From: Candidatus Hydrogenedentota bacterium
Lineage (GTDB): Bacteria > Hydrogenedentota > Hydrogenedentia > Hydrogenedentales > JAEUWI01
Assembly (NCBI GenBank): GCA_024280935.1
Contig: JAJRPE010000548.1
Span: forward strand, 1-44,699
Reading direction: 5' to 3'
DNA: 44,699 nt
Made by a program: the position numbers and the translations under genes. Each line of letters begins with the position of its first letter. Within the stretch, counting starts at the first letter, position 1. This document shows positions 1 through 9,923 of this stretch, piece after piece. The notes below the pieces were generated by a model that was not told the origin of the DNA, made no database searches, and saw only the letters and a list, made by a program, of their open reading frames with translations.

Positions 1-96
1 AAGTATCAACTCACACAAAAAGGACGAGAGTTGACCTCAACATTGAACGCACTCTTAACTGCTTCTACACAACAACTTATGAATATGGCCGCATGA
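1..96 (+). CDS. 3' end of a protein with a C-terminal winged-helix-like segment (partial; 5' end outside window)
   Basis: Frame 1 reads KYQLTQKGRELTSTLNALLTASTQQLMNMAA* to the TGA at 94-96. It resembles the C-terminus of the AlbA_2-type protein further in (QKYRLTEKGHATLATT). Confidence 0.5.
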   Translation, partial: KYQLTQKGRELTSTLNALLTASTQQLMNMAA

Positions 97-399
97 AACT
101 TCTTGTTGCTTTTTGCCCTTATTCAAATGTAAGGCACTAAGGGCTTATACTCGAACCCATGGCAGTTTGTGCTATATTCGGGACACTTAGATTTCGATTT
201 TTGAGCGTAATTTTCGGCGGCCTTGGGAAGGGTCATACCATCGGGGGCTACCCATAGCATGTATAGCACTGACCATCAAGCGGACCAGGCATACTTGGCC
301 TCCCTTGGTGCTGGCTATGTCTGGGGCTGCAAACCCGCTTTTGAGCTTGTTGGTGAATACGAAAGTACGGAATCATTGGTAAAACCAGATCAGTACAGC

Positions 400-984
400 A
401 TGTCCTTTACGACGGGGACCCTCCTCCATCAGGAGTCGGTGAAGCTGGCCGAGCTCTATCTTGAGGACAACGACTGGAATAGCGTGCGAGATCGGGTGCT
501 TGACGAAAACCTGCTACAGACCAGGACGGTAAAGACCTCGAAAACTGTTTGTCGCGTGATCATCTCCCGCTTGAAGACACTCGCTCCCCCGGAAATGGAG
601 CTGCTCGTGCATGGCAGCACCCAGGAGCAAGGCTACCTCCTGTGGATGGCGATTTGTCGACGCCACGCGTTCATTGCCGAGTTCGGGGTCGAGGTGCTTC
701 GGGAGCGGTATATCAGCCTGAAAACCGACCTCCCCCAGGAAGAATTCGATGCCTTCTTCAACCGGAAATCGGATTGGCATCCTGAGTTGGACGAAATACG
801 GCCAAGTACCAGGGCCAAGCTACGCCAGGTTTTGTTCAAAATCCTACGGGAAGCTGATCTCCTGACGCCGGGAAACACCATTCATGCAGCACTGCTAACA
901 CCCGCACTGCTGGAAGCAATTCCCCCAGGCCATCGCCAAGACGTGCAGCGGTTTCCTGTTTTCGAATCAGACTTGAGAAGGTAG
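400..984 (+). CDS. brxA: BrxA-like (DUF1819) BREX protein
   Basis: SFTTGTLLHQESVKLAELYLEDNDWNSVRDRVLDENLLQTRT...EFGVEVLRERY is BrxA-like, and it is first in a BREX-ordered operon. The ORF opens at 223, but BrxA-like sequence begins at the internal ATG at 400. Confidence 0.85.
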   Translation: MSFTTGTLLHQESVKLAELYLEDNDWNSVRDRVLDENLLQTRTVKTSKTVCRVIISRLKTLAPPEMELLVHGSTQEQGYLLWMAICRRHAFIAEFGVEVLRERYISLKTDLPQEEFDAFFNRKSDWHPELDEIRPSTRAKLRQVLFKILREADLLTPGNTIHAALLTPALLEAIPPGHRQDVQRFPVFESDLRR

Positions 985-989
985 ACGCA

Positions 990-1598
990 ATGAATCCGGA
1001 TATTGAGAAAAGCCCCATCCCCGAGCGATTTCAACACTTGCTCGCCGTGATATCCGGGCAGCGCTTCCTCAAGATGCAGGGGCTTGGCAATGAAGTCCCC
1101 TTCTTTATCTGCCCCTACAAGCCGGAAGAGGCTGTAGAGATGGAGCGGACCGAACGGCAACTCGTCAAGGGCCTCGAAAACAAGGGCATTCGGGTACTGG
1201 AAATTAATCTCTATGACCTGTCTGTCGAGCTCTTGCGGGACCGGGGAATCTGGGAGCAGGTCCTGGAGATGGAAGCCTCCGTCGCCAAGGATGAGATTCT
1301 GGAACTGCTTGAAAACGTGCTCGATATGAAACAGCACTTCGTACCCGCCATTGCCAGCAAGATCGATAGCGCGGACTTCGATGTAATGTTTCTGAGCGGT
1401 GTGGGGGCCACGTTTCCCTACATTCGGTCCCACAATTTGCTGGAAAATCTGCAAAGCACGGCAAAAGAGAAGCCCACCGTCCTGTTTTTTCCGGGCACCT
1501 ATACCCACTCGCTGGAATCCGGTGCATCGTTGAATCTCTTCGGGCGGTTAACAGGAAAATACTATCGGGCATTCAATATATTCGACTGTGAGGCATAA
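990..1598 (+). CDS. brxB: BrxB-like (DUF1788) BREX protein
   Basis: 202 aa; FLSGVGATFPYIRSHNLLENLQ...VLFFPGTYT...LFGRLTGKYYRAFNIFD is typical of BrxB. Lies between brxA and brxC. Confidence 0.88.
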   Translation: MNPDIEKSPIPERFQHLLAVISGQRFLKMQGLGNEVPFFICPYKPEEAVEMERTERQLVKGLENKGIRVLEINLYDLSVELLRDRGIWEQVLEMEASVAKDEILELLENVLDMKQHFVPAIASKIDSADFDVMFLSGVGATFPYIRSHNLLENLQSTAKEKPTVLFFPGTYTHSLESGASLNLFGRLTGKYYRAFNIFDCEA

Positions 1599-1612
1599 AC
1601 GAGGGAGTTCTG

Positions 1613-4600
1613 ATGAAGCTGAAAAGCATTTTTGCGAAGCCGGTAGACCGTCCAATCGAGGGGGTCATCAAGGCCGATGACGAGGCGAGCCTTCTCCTTG
1701 AAATCGAAGAGTACGTATTGACCAACGAGGTCGCGAAGCGACTGGAGTCTTTTCTCGATGCGTACAATAACTACGAGAACGCAAACGGGGTATGGGTATC
1801 CGGTTTCTTTGGTTCCGGTAAATCCCACCTGCTGAAGATGCTCGCCTTCCTGTTGGAAAATCGCGAGATAGAAGGCACCCCCGCACTTGATGTGTTTCTG
1901 CCGAAATGCAAAGACAACGAAATCCTCCGTGCCGACCTCAGCAAGGCAGCCAAGATTCCGTCAAAAAGCATCCTCTTCAACATCGACCAGAAGGCGGATG
2001 TAATCAGCAAGGACCAGATTGATGCCCTCCTATCTGTCTTTGTTAAGGTTTTCGATGAGATGTGCGGATACTATGGTAAACAGGGACACATCGCCCGCTT
2101 CGAGCGCGATTTGGACAGCCGGGATCTGTACGAAAAGTTCAAGACCGCTTTTGAGGCCCAAGCCGGTATTCCCTGGGAACGGGGCCGCGAGCAAGCCCTG
2201 TTGGAATCCGCCAGCATCGCCAAAGCTTATGCCCAGGTATCCGGCGCGGACGCAGATTCCGCAAAGGGTATTCTGGACAAGTACCGTAGCGACTATCGCG
2301 TGTCTATCGAAGACTTCGCCAACCAGGTTGAGGCCTATGTCAACCAGCAATCGCCGGATTTCAGGCTGAATTTCTTCGTGGATGAAGTCGGCCAGTATAT
2401 TGCTGGCAACACCAAATTGATGACCAACCTTCAGACCATCGCCGAAAGCCTCGCCACCAAGTGTCGTGGCCGCGCCTGGGTCATCGTTACTGCCCAGGAA
2501 GACATGAATACCGTCGTCGGCGAAATGGGCAAGCAGGAGAGCAATGACTTCACCAAGATTCAGGCACGCTTCGCCAATCGCATGAAGCTTACCAACGCCG
2601 ATGTGGCCGAGGTCATCCAGAAACGGCTGCTGACTAAAAATGACAGCGGTGTTGAAAGTCTCACCAAGATTTTCCACGACCAGGAAAACAACGTTAAGAC
2701 CCTTTTCGATTTCGCCGATGGCTCCCACGCCTATCGGAATTTTAAGGACCGGGATCACTTCATTCACTGCTACCCCTTCATCCCCTACCAGTTTGATCTG
2801 TTTCAATCGGCCATTCAGAATCTTTCCACGCACAATGCCTTCGAAGGCAAGCACAGCTCGGTGGGAGCACGGTCCATGCTTGGGGTGTTCCAGCAGGTTG
2901 CCGTTCAGATCCGTGACCATGAAACGGGACAGCTTGCCACCTTTGACCTCATGTTTGAGGGGATACGGACGGCCATGAAGGCGAATATTCAGCAAGCCGT
3001 GTTTCAGTCAGAAAAGCATCTGGACAATACCTTCGCCATCCGCCTCTTGAAGGCCCTCTTTCTGGTGAAGTATGTCAAGGAGTTCAAGCCCACCGTCCGC
3101 AATCTGTGTGTGTTGATGCTGGACCGCTTCGACCAGAACCTCCCCCAGCTCAGGAAGGATGTGGAGGAGGCGCTCAGCCTCCTGGAGCAACAGACCTACA
3201 TCCAGCGCAACGGCGATCTCTACAACTACCTCACCGACGAGGAAAAGGATGTCGAAGAGGAGATAAAGAACACCGAGGTCGAATCAGGTGACGTGGCTAC
3301 CGAGCTGGAAAAAATAGTTTTCGAGCAAGTCATCAAAGACCGGAAGATTCGCTACGACGAAAACGGTCAGGACTACCTCTTTTCGAGGAAGCTCGATGAT
3401 CGCGTTCATGGCCGGGAGCAGGAACTGGCCATTCACATCATCAGCCCCTTCCACGAAAACGCGGAAAGTGTGGACACCCTCCGTATGCAGAGTATGGGTC
3501 GCGACGAGCTCTTGGTGATTATGCCACCGGATGAGCGGTTGGTGCGCGACCTCCTGATGTATAAGCGCACCGATAAATACATCCGGCAGAACATCTCCAT
3601 CACCCAGCAGGAGGCCATCAAACGCATCCTGACCGACAAGGGCTTCCAGAACCGGGAGCGGGAAGGGGAACTCAAGCAGCGCGTCCGGGACCTCCTGGGC
3701 AAGGCCAAACTCATAGCATCGGGCAACGACTTGGATATCGGTGGAGAAGACGCCCTGACCCGCATCACACGGGGATTTCATGAGCTGATTTCACGGGTCT
3801 ACCCCAACTTGCGCATGTTGCGCGATGTCACCTATACCGAAAACGACATTGCCAAACACCTCAAGCATTCCGAAGGAAGCCTGTTTGGATGCGATGTGAC
3901 CGCCCTGGCGGAATCTGAACAAGAGTTGCTCTCATTCATCCAGAGCAATGGGCGGGGCGGTGTCCGCACGACCCTGAAGGGCCTGCTGGAAAAGTTTGAG
4001 CGAAAACCCTATGGCTGGTCCTACCCCGCCGTGCTCTGTACCCTTGCCAATCTTTGTGCCCGAGGCAAAGTCGAGGTGCGGACCGATGGCAATCTCCTCG
4101 AAGAGGATGAACTCGAACAGGCACTGCGCAATACCCGTGCCCATGCCAATGTGGTGCTCGATCCCCAGGTCGCCTTTACCGCATCCCAGGTACGTGGCCT
4201 CAAAGATTTCCATGGGGAATTTTTTGACGCCCCCCCCAGCACCAGTGAAGCCAAGGCGCTGGGGAAGGAAACCGGCCTTGCCTTTCAGGAATTGAAACAC
4301 AAACTGGAAACATTGGCGGTACAATCCAACCAATACCCCTTCCTGAACGCCTTAAAACCGGCCCTGGAGCAGTTGGAGGCAGTGTGTGGAAAACCCTACA
4401 CCTGGTATCTAACCGAATTGGCCCGTCATGAGGACGATCTGTGTGATCTGAAAGAACAGCTCATCGACCCCGTGCGCAAGTTCATGGGGGGCGCTCAGAA
4501 GAGCATATACGACGATGCCCACAAAGTAATGCGCGTGCAGGAGTCCAATGCCGAATACATCGCCGGGGGCGAAGCAGCGCAGGTGATGAAGGTGTTAAGC

Positions 4601-5137
4601 GATCCCGAGTGCTTCAAGGGTAAGCGTATGCAGCAGGTCAAGACCCAGGTCGATGCCCTCCAGAAAAAGATAGCGGATCAAATGGAAGTCGAAGTGACGA
4701 AGGCCACCGATGCCGTCGGGGTACTTCAGGATCGGCTGTTTGGCATGAACGAGTTCAGCACACTGACCAACGACCAGCAGATGGAACTTACCCGCCCCTT
4801 CAGCGAGTTCGTAGCGTCTTTGGAACGACAGACGTTGATCCCGGTGGTTCGCGATTTGCTTCGACGCTTCGAGGAATCGGGCTACCAAAACCTATTGTCC
4901 AAGCTGACGAACTGGGCACAGTCCAATAATGCTCCAGGTGACCCACTACCCGGCGCAAACTCCGGTGATTCACCGCCTGATCCAGGACCACCCATAGAAT
5001 ATGTATCCAGCCGTTCTATTACCGTTCCCTATGACAAGGCCTGGTTGGCCGATGAAGCCGATGTGGATGTCTATCTCGTGGCCATGCGGGAAGCGCTGTT
5101 GGCGGAGATACGTAGTGGAAAGCGGGTGAACCTCTAA
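1613..5137 (+). CDS. brxC: BREX P-loop ATPase BrxC/PglY
   Basis: 1174 aa; KPVDRPIEGVIKADD...GVWVSGFFGSGKSHLLKMLAFLLEN (Walker A). The TAA stop overlaps the next ATG (TAATG at 5135-5139). Confidence 0.92.
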   Translation: MKLKSIFAKPVDRPIEGVIKADDEASLLLEIEEYVLTNEVAKRLESFLDAYNNYENANGVWVSGFFGSGKSHLLKMLAFLLENREIEGTPALDVFLPKCKDNEILRADLSKAAKIPSKSILFNIDQKADVISKDQIDALLSVFVKVFDEMCGYYGKQGHIARFERDLDSRDLYEKFKTAFEAQAGIPWERGREQALLESASIAKAYAQVSGADADSAKGILDKYRSDYRVSIEDFANQVEAYVNQQSPDFRLNFFVDEVGQYIAGNTKLMTNLQTIAESLATKCRGRAWVIVTAQEDMNTVVGEMGKQESNDFTKIQARFANRMKLTNADVAEVIQKRLLTKNDSGVESLTKIFHDQENNVKTLFDFADGSHAYRNFKDRDHFIHCYPFIPYQFDLFQSAIQNLSTHNAFEGKHSSVGARSMLGVFQQVAVQIRDHETGQLATFDLMFEGIRTAMKANIQQAVFQSEKHLDNTFAIRLLKALFLVKYVKEFKPTVRNLCVLMLDRFDQNLPQLRKDVEEALSLLEQQTYIQRNGDLYNYLTDEEKDVEEEIKNTEVESGDVATELEKIVFEQVIKDRKIRYDENGQDYLFSRKLDDRVHGREQELAIHIISPFHENAESVDTLRMQSMGRDELLVIMPPDERLVRDLLMYKRTDKYIRQNISITQQEAIKRILTDKGFQNREREGELKQRVRDLLGKAKLIASGNDLDIGGEDALTRITRGFHELISRVYPNLRMLRDVTYTENDIAKHLKHSEGSLFGCDVTALAESEQELLSFIQSNGRGGVRTTLKGLLEKFERKPYGWSYPAVLCTLANLCARGKVEVRTDGNLLEEDELEQALRNTRAHANVVLDPQVAFTASQVRGLKDFHGEFFDAPPSTSEAKALGKETGLAFQELKHKLETLAVQSNQYPFLNALKPALEQLEAVCGKPYTWYLTELARHEDDLCDLKEQLIDPVRKFMGGAQKSIYDDAHKVMRVQESNAEYIAGGEAAQVMKVLSDPECFKGKRMQQVKTQVDALQKKIADQMEVEVTKATDAVGVLQDRLFGMNEFSTLTNDQQMELTRPFSEFVASLERQTLIPVVRDLLRRFEESGYQNLLSKLTNWAQSNNAPGDPLPGANSGDSPPDPGPPIEYVSSRSITVPYDKAWLADEADVDVYLVAMREALLAEIRSGKRVNL

Positions 5138-6930
5138 TGGAAACCGCCAAACTAAAAAAGTTTGCCCAGTTTGCCCGGCGTAGTTTGATGGAGCAGGTTT
5201 CGGGAAAGCTGAAGTTGGTGCTGGCGGAGGACAGTGCGGCCCGGCGTGAGTATCCCCCGGCGGTTCGGGAGCTCGAAGAGCAGATTGTGGCCCATGGTGA
5301 GGTGCAGGTCATTGAAAAGGTGGCCTACATCTGGTTCAACCGTTTTTGCGCCCTTCGTTTCATGGATGTAAATCGCTATACCCGTGTTGGGTTGGTTTCT
5401 CCTGCCGAGGGGCAGTTTCAGCCGGAGATCCTGGCGGAAGCGAAAATGGGGCACATTGACGAGGTGATGGTGCCGGAGAAGGTCCGGCAGCAGATCGTTG
5501 CGTTGCTGGATGGCTCGATTCCCAGCCCCGATCCCCAGGCCGAGGCGTATCGACTGCTCTTGGTGGCCGCGTGCAACGACTACCACCAGGCCATGCCCTA
5601 TCTCTTCGAGCGCATCGCCGATTACACCGAGTTGTTGATGCCCGACGACCTCCTCTCGGGCAATTCCATCCTGGCCTACACCCGTGAGGCCCTGACACCG
5701 GATGTCTGCGAGGACGTGGAGGTCATCGGCTGGCTCTACCAGTTCTACATCTCGGAGAAGAAGGACGAAGTCTTCGCGGGCTTGAAGAAGAACAAGAAAG
5801 TCACCCCGGAGAATATCCCCGCCGCCACCCAGCTCTTTACCCCCCACTGGATTGTGCGGTACCTGGTGGAGAACTCCCTGGGTCGGCTGTGGATGCTTAA
5901 TCGACCCCATTCCAAGCTGGTCGATCAGATGGATTATTACATCAAGCCCGAGAACCCCGAGACCGATTTCCTTCCAATCGACTCCCCCGAGGAGATCAAG
6001 ATTTGCGACCCGGCCTGTGGCTCGGGTCATATGCTCACTTATGCCTTTGATCTCCTTCATGCCATCTATGAGGAAGAGGGCTACGAGCCTGCCGAGATTC
6101 CAAAAAAGATCTTGAAGCACAACCTCTACGGCATCGAGATCGATGAGCGGGCCGGGGAATTGGCCGCCTTCGCGCTCACCATGAAAGCCCGCGCCAAGCA
6201 TCGACGTTTTTTGCGCAAGCCAATACAGCCCAATATCTGCGTGCTGGAAAACATACACTTTGAAGAAGGGGAACTCACCGAATACCTGGATTTCGTGGGC
6301 CGAGACCTGTTCACATTGCCATTGCAATCCACCCTACGTCAGTTCGAAGAAGCCGACAACTTTGGTTCGCTGATTCGGCCCGAAGAAACCGATGTAGAGG
6401 AAGTGTTGCAGACGCTGAAGGCCAAGGATGTTGCCGGACAACTTCTCCTCAGCCATACCCATCAGAAGGCCCTCCAGGCCCTAAAACAGGCAGACTATCT
6501 GAGCCCGAAGTACCATGTAGTAATTGCCAACCCGCCCTATATGGGGGGTAAAGGAATGAATGGACGATTGGGAGCTTGGGTGAAGGACAATTATTCGGAT
6601 AGTAAGTCCGATCTCTTTGCTGTTTTCATTGAACGTAATCTCGAACTGGTTATGTCTGCCGGAGCGGTGGCTATGATAACAATGCAGAGTTGGATGTTCT
6701 TATCGTCATATGAGAAGCTTCGCGCCCGGATTTTGGGGCAGAGCACAATCATATCAATGTTACACCTTGGAGCGCGGGCCTTTGACAGCATCGGTGGAGA
6801 GGTAGTGTCTACAACGGCTTTTGTATTGGAAAACCAGCATAGAGCTGAATACAAAGGTGCCTATGTGCGTTTAGTCGACGGAAAGTCGGAAGCAGAGAAA
6901 ATCGAAATGCTGGAGCGGGCGCTCAAATGA
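5137..6930 (+). CDS. pglX: PglX/BrxX N-terminal half: N6-adenine methyltransferase core
   Basis: 597 aa; KICDPACGSGHMLTYAFDLL (SAM motif), LYGIEIDERAGELAAFAL, VVIANPPYMGGKGMN (NPPY motif). Ends at TGA 6928-6930, before the target-recognition region. Confidence 0.92.
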   Translation: METAKLKKFAQFARRSLMEQVSGKLKLVLAEDSAARREYPPAVRELEEQIVAHGEVQVIEKVAYIWFNRFCALRFMDVNRYTRVGLVSPAEGQFQPEILAEAKMGHIDEVMVPEKVRQQIVALLDGSIPSPDPQAEAYRLLLVAACNDYHQAMPYLFERIADYTELLMPDDLLSGNSILAYTREALTPDVCEDVEVIGWLYQFYISEKKDEVFAGLKKNKKVTPENIPAATQLFTPHWIVRYLVENSLGRLWMLNRPHSKLVDQMDYYIKPENPETDFLPIDSPEEIKICDPACGSGHMLTYAFDLLHAIYEEEGYEPAEIPKKILKHNLYGIEIDERAGELAAFALTMKARAKHRRFLRKPIQPNICVLENIHFEEGELTEYLDFVGRDLFTLPLQSTLRQFEEADNFGSLIRPEETDVEEVLQTLKAKDVAGQLLLSHTHQKALQALKQADYLSPKYHVVIANPPYMGGKGMNGRLGAWVKDNYSDSKSDLFAVFIERNLELVMSAGAVAMITMQSWMFLSSYEKLRARILGQSTIISMLHLGARAFDSIGGEVVSTTAFVLENQHRAEYKGAYVRLVDGKSEAEKIEMLERALK

Positions 6931-9923
6931 ACTTTTCTCTTCATGATCTTGGTATCGCCTATCGAAAATCCAAGGTAGATCTGTATTATTCATCTCAGCC
7001 TTCGCTGCTGGCCATTGCCGACTACGAACGTCAACTATCAGATCATTTACATGCCTTGAAATCAAAGCTTGAAGGAAAGGATGAAGCATGGATCAAGGAA
7101 GAATCTTTTCTCGGTGGATGGACGTTGGTGCCTAAATCCATCGATTTGCCTGAAAACGGCATAAATAACGACGGTCTCATTTTTTCGTCACCTGTGGATA
7201 CTTGGAAACATGCCTGCAAGTTAACAGAAAGCCATGGCGACGAAAAAAAGCCTAAGGCCGAATTTCGGCTGATGGCTCAGGCTAGTTTGGATTTTCATGT
7301 GCTCTCCGCATTGTGGATGCTCAAAGTGGGCCATCAATACGACAAGCACCTGACAGACTCTGCGTGTGGAAATCGCCTGCGTCGCCGACAGAATGGCAAT
7401 GTCAATCCGCTGTCGCTCGGATCTTTTAGGCCTTATCTCAAACCCTTCAGGGACTGGCGTGATAACGGCATTGAGACCATGCGTGCATCCTTGGCTGGCG
7501 GTAAGAGAATCGTCGCATTGACGGCAGATGTCAGTAGTTTTTATCACGAGTTAAATCCCAGCTTCATGCTGCTCAATGAGTTCAACAAGCTATTCGATCT
7601 GCTATTAACCGAAGAGGAGACAAAGCTTCACCGTTTATTCATCAATGCCCTGCAGGCTTGGGCGAAAAGTACTCCCCTGAAGAAAGGTCTACCGGTCGGT
7701 CTTCCAGCTTCCGCCGTCGTGGCCAATATGGCCTTGATTGAACTGGACAGACTGATCGAAAAGCAGATCGTACCTTTGTATTACGGGCGTTACGTGGATG
7801 ACGTGTTGCTGGTGATGGAGAATAGTTCGGATTTTCGTTCAACCAAAGAACTATGGCAGTGGGTTTTTGACCGTTCCTTTAACTTACTGTGCTGGACCGA
7901 TGAGGAACAGAAGCACATTCAGTTTCAGCCAACCTATCTGAGCGATAGCCGCATTCACTTCGCCAACGACAAAAACAAGGTGTTTCTGCTGGTGGGAGAG
8001 CAGGGCAAGAGGCTGGTGGAATCCATTGCCCACCAGATTCACCAACAAGCCAGTGAATGGCGTGCCCTACCCAACCTTCCTCGTGATCCTGCCAGAATCG
8101 GTGTCGATTTTGTCACCGTCGCCCAATGTGACGGTGAAACCGCTGATAATCTGCGCAAGGCAGATGTATTGACCATGCGGCGTGCGGGCTTCGCCATCAA
8201 GCTACGTGATTTTGAGGCCTACGAGCGGGACTTGTCGCCTGATGCGTGGCAGGCTCATCGACATGCTTTTCTTCGCGCCTTTATTCAGCATGTATTGGTC
8301 TTACCCCATTTTTTTGACTTGGCGCTCTACCTCCCCAGGGTTATCCGTTTGGCAACAGCCTGTGAAGATTTCGAGTATCTACGCCAAATCCTTGATGAAT
8401 TGGACAAAGTCTGTGTGCGGGTAGAAGAGGATTGCACGCTATCCATCAAATCCTGCTCCGACCAAGCGGTACCAGACCTTATGAGCCGCTGGAGAAAAAA
8501 TCTGTTTCAAAGCGTGCGGGAAAGTATTAGTGCGGCGTTTCCAACGCGTCTATCGAGAGAAGCCAAAGCGGCTTGGAAGGCGCATATGGAAGATTATCTT
8601 CCAAGCGACCTTGACGCGATACTCTCTTGGCCGCCTTCGGTCGATCTCTTCAAGACCGAGCATCAATGTCTGTTTTCCTTCGATCTGGCACATATACCGT
8701 TCCGTTTTATCTCCATGCCCAAAGAGATGGTTGCTCAAAGGGGCATCATCACGAAAAAGAACGTTATCTCTTCTGGCGGCTCAAGTGAACTGTTGCCCGA
8801 TTCCATAGAAGGTGGTATCAAGCAGTTAGCCAAATGGACAAAGTTCAGGGAGCTACCCAACGGGCTGCTCTTTGCCACACGCCCCTTTAACCTTACCGAA
8901 CTGGCACTGCTGGTTAAGAATCCATTTTCGGAATCTACCCAAGCCGAGATGCATGCCGTTGTTCTTGCAACACGTGGCTTCTCTATCAATGAGGGCATGC
9001 CTCATTGGGACAAACACGGAACCCTGCAAATTCCGCATGAAAAATCAAAGCCTCGCTACGGTATTTCGGTCTCCAGCTGGAAGACAGAGTACAAAAGCTG
9101 GGTGGCATCGGTTATGCGAAAATCAGACCCGGATCTGACGCGCTATGTTCGATTAAATCGATTGTTGAATGGCCTCATTTCCCAACCCAGAGGAACGGAT
9201 TACTTTATCCTGCCTGAGCTATCTTTGCCTGCCCAATGGTTCATGCGCTTGGCGCATAAGTTGAATAGACGGGGGATTTCTCTGATTGCAGGCATTGAAT
9301 ACCTCCATGTGCGAAAAAAAGGCGTGCGCAATCAGGTTTGGGCCGCTTTGTCCCATGATGGCTTAGGGTTTCCCTCACTGATAGTCTATCGACAGGACAA
9401 GCAGCATCCAGCGCTGCATGAAGAGCTGGAACTAAAGCGCTTGGCCGACCTTGAACTGAAACCGGAAAAGCGTTGGAAGGTTCCACCAGTAATCCAACAC
9501 GGTGATTTCCGTTTTTCCCTGCTGGTGTGCAGCGAACTCACCAATATTGCGTACCGATCTGCGTTGCGCGGTGAAGTGGATGCTCTGTTCGTGCCGGAAT
9601 GGAACCGCGATACCAATTCCTTCAATGTACTGGTTGAATCGGCGGCCCTCGACATCCATGCCTACATTATTCAGTGCAATGACCGGAAATACGGCGACAG
9701 TCGCATTCGCGCACCGTTTCAGGATCCTTGGATGCGTGATCTGCTCAGGGTGAAAGGTGGCATCTACGATTATTTCGTGAGTGGATGTATCGATATACAG
9801 GCACTGCGCCAGTTCCAATCCAGCCATCGGTCGTCTGACAGACCCTTTAAGCCGGTGCCTGATGGATTTGAGAATGACATGAATTACTGGCGCAAGGTGG
9901 TGCCTGTGGAGGAGCCACGATGA
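6927..9923 (+). CDS. Reverse transcriptase fused to a C-terminal nitrilase (C-N hydrolase) domain, DRT1/UG1-like
   Basis: 998 aa. RT motifs: VALTADVSSFYHELN, KKGLPVGLPASAVVANMAL, YYGRYVDDVLLVM (YVDD). Nitrilase-like: YFILPELSLP (Glu), ELKPEKRWKVPP (Lys), FSLLVCSELTN (Cys). ATGA overlaps at both ends. Confidence 0.87.
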   Translation: MNFSLHDLGIAYRKSKVDLYYSSQPSLLAIADYERQLSDHLHALKSKLEGKDEAWIKEESFLGGWTLVPKSIDLPENGINNDGLIFSSPVDTWKHACKLTESHGDEKKPKAEFRLMAQASLDFHVLSALWMLKVGHQYDKHLTDSACGNRLRRRQNGNVNPLSLGSFRPYLKPFRDWRDNGIETMRASLAGGKRIVALTADVSSFYHELNPSFMLLNEFNKLFDLLLTEEETKLHRLFINALQAWAKSTPLKKGLPVGLPASAVVANMALIELDRLIEKQIVPLYYGRYVDDVLLVMENSSDFRSTKELWQWVFDRSFNLLCWTDEEQKHIQFQPTYLSDSRIHFANDKNKVFLLVGEQGKRLVESIAHQIHQQASEWRALPNLPRDPARIGVDFVTVAQCDGETADNLRKADVLTMRRAGFAIKLRDFEAYERDLSPDAWQAHRHAFLRAFIQHVLVLPHFFDLALYLPRVIRLATACEDFEYLRQILDELDKVCVRVEEDCTLSIKSCSDQAVPDLMSRWRKNLFQSVRESISAAFPTRLSREAKAAWKAHMEDYLPSDLDAILSWPPSVDLFKTEHQCLFSFDLAHIPFRFISMPKEMVAQRGIITKKNVISSGGSSELLPDSIEGGIKQLAKWTKFRELPNGLLFATRPFNLTELALLVKNPFSESTQAEMHAVVLATRGFSINEGMPHWDKHGTLQIPHEKSKPRYGISVSSWKTEYKSWVASVMRKSDPDLTRYVRLNRLLNGLISQPRGTDYFILPELSLPAQWFMRLAHKLNRRGISLIAGIEYLHVRKKGVRNQVWAALSHDGLGFPSLIVYRQDKQHPALHEELELKRLADLELKPEKRWKVPPVIQHGDFRFSLLVCSELTNIAYRSALRGEVDALFVPEWNRDTNSFNVLVESAALDIHAYIIQCNDRKYGDSRIRAPFQDPWMRDLLRVKGGIYDYFVSGCIDIQALRQFQSSHRSSDRPFKPVPDGFENDMNYWRKVVPVEEPR

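Noticed and set aside
223-399. N-terminal extension of the brxA ORF
   Set aside because: Residues before MSFTTGTLL do not resemble BrxA; the ATG at 400 matches the expected protein start.
2030-2995. Long antisense ORFs (e.g. 2030-2995, 5152-6327, 15948-17108, 36128-37018, 37550-39028, 43003-44112, all - strand)
   Set aside because: Shadow ORFs opposite strongly supported genes; translations show no family motifs and mirror codon structure of the sense strand.
6927-9923. RT as a retron, DGR or group II intron
   Set aside because: Motif is YVDD within a large protein with a nitrilase-like tail; no maturase/endonuclease region, no recognisable intron ends or template/variable repeat pair, and no obvious msr-msd-like structure adjacent.
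6927-9923. Precise excision of the RT via the flanking ATGA direct repeats to restore an intact pglX
   Set aside because: Joining the two ATGA sites still gives ...CTC AAA TGA, keeping the stop. A 4-bp match is also expected from start/stop overlaps, so reversible excision is not supported.
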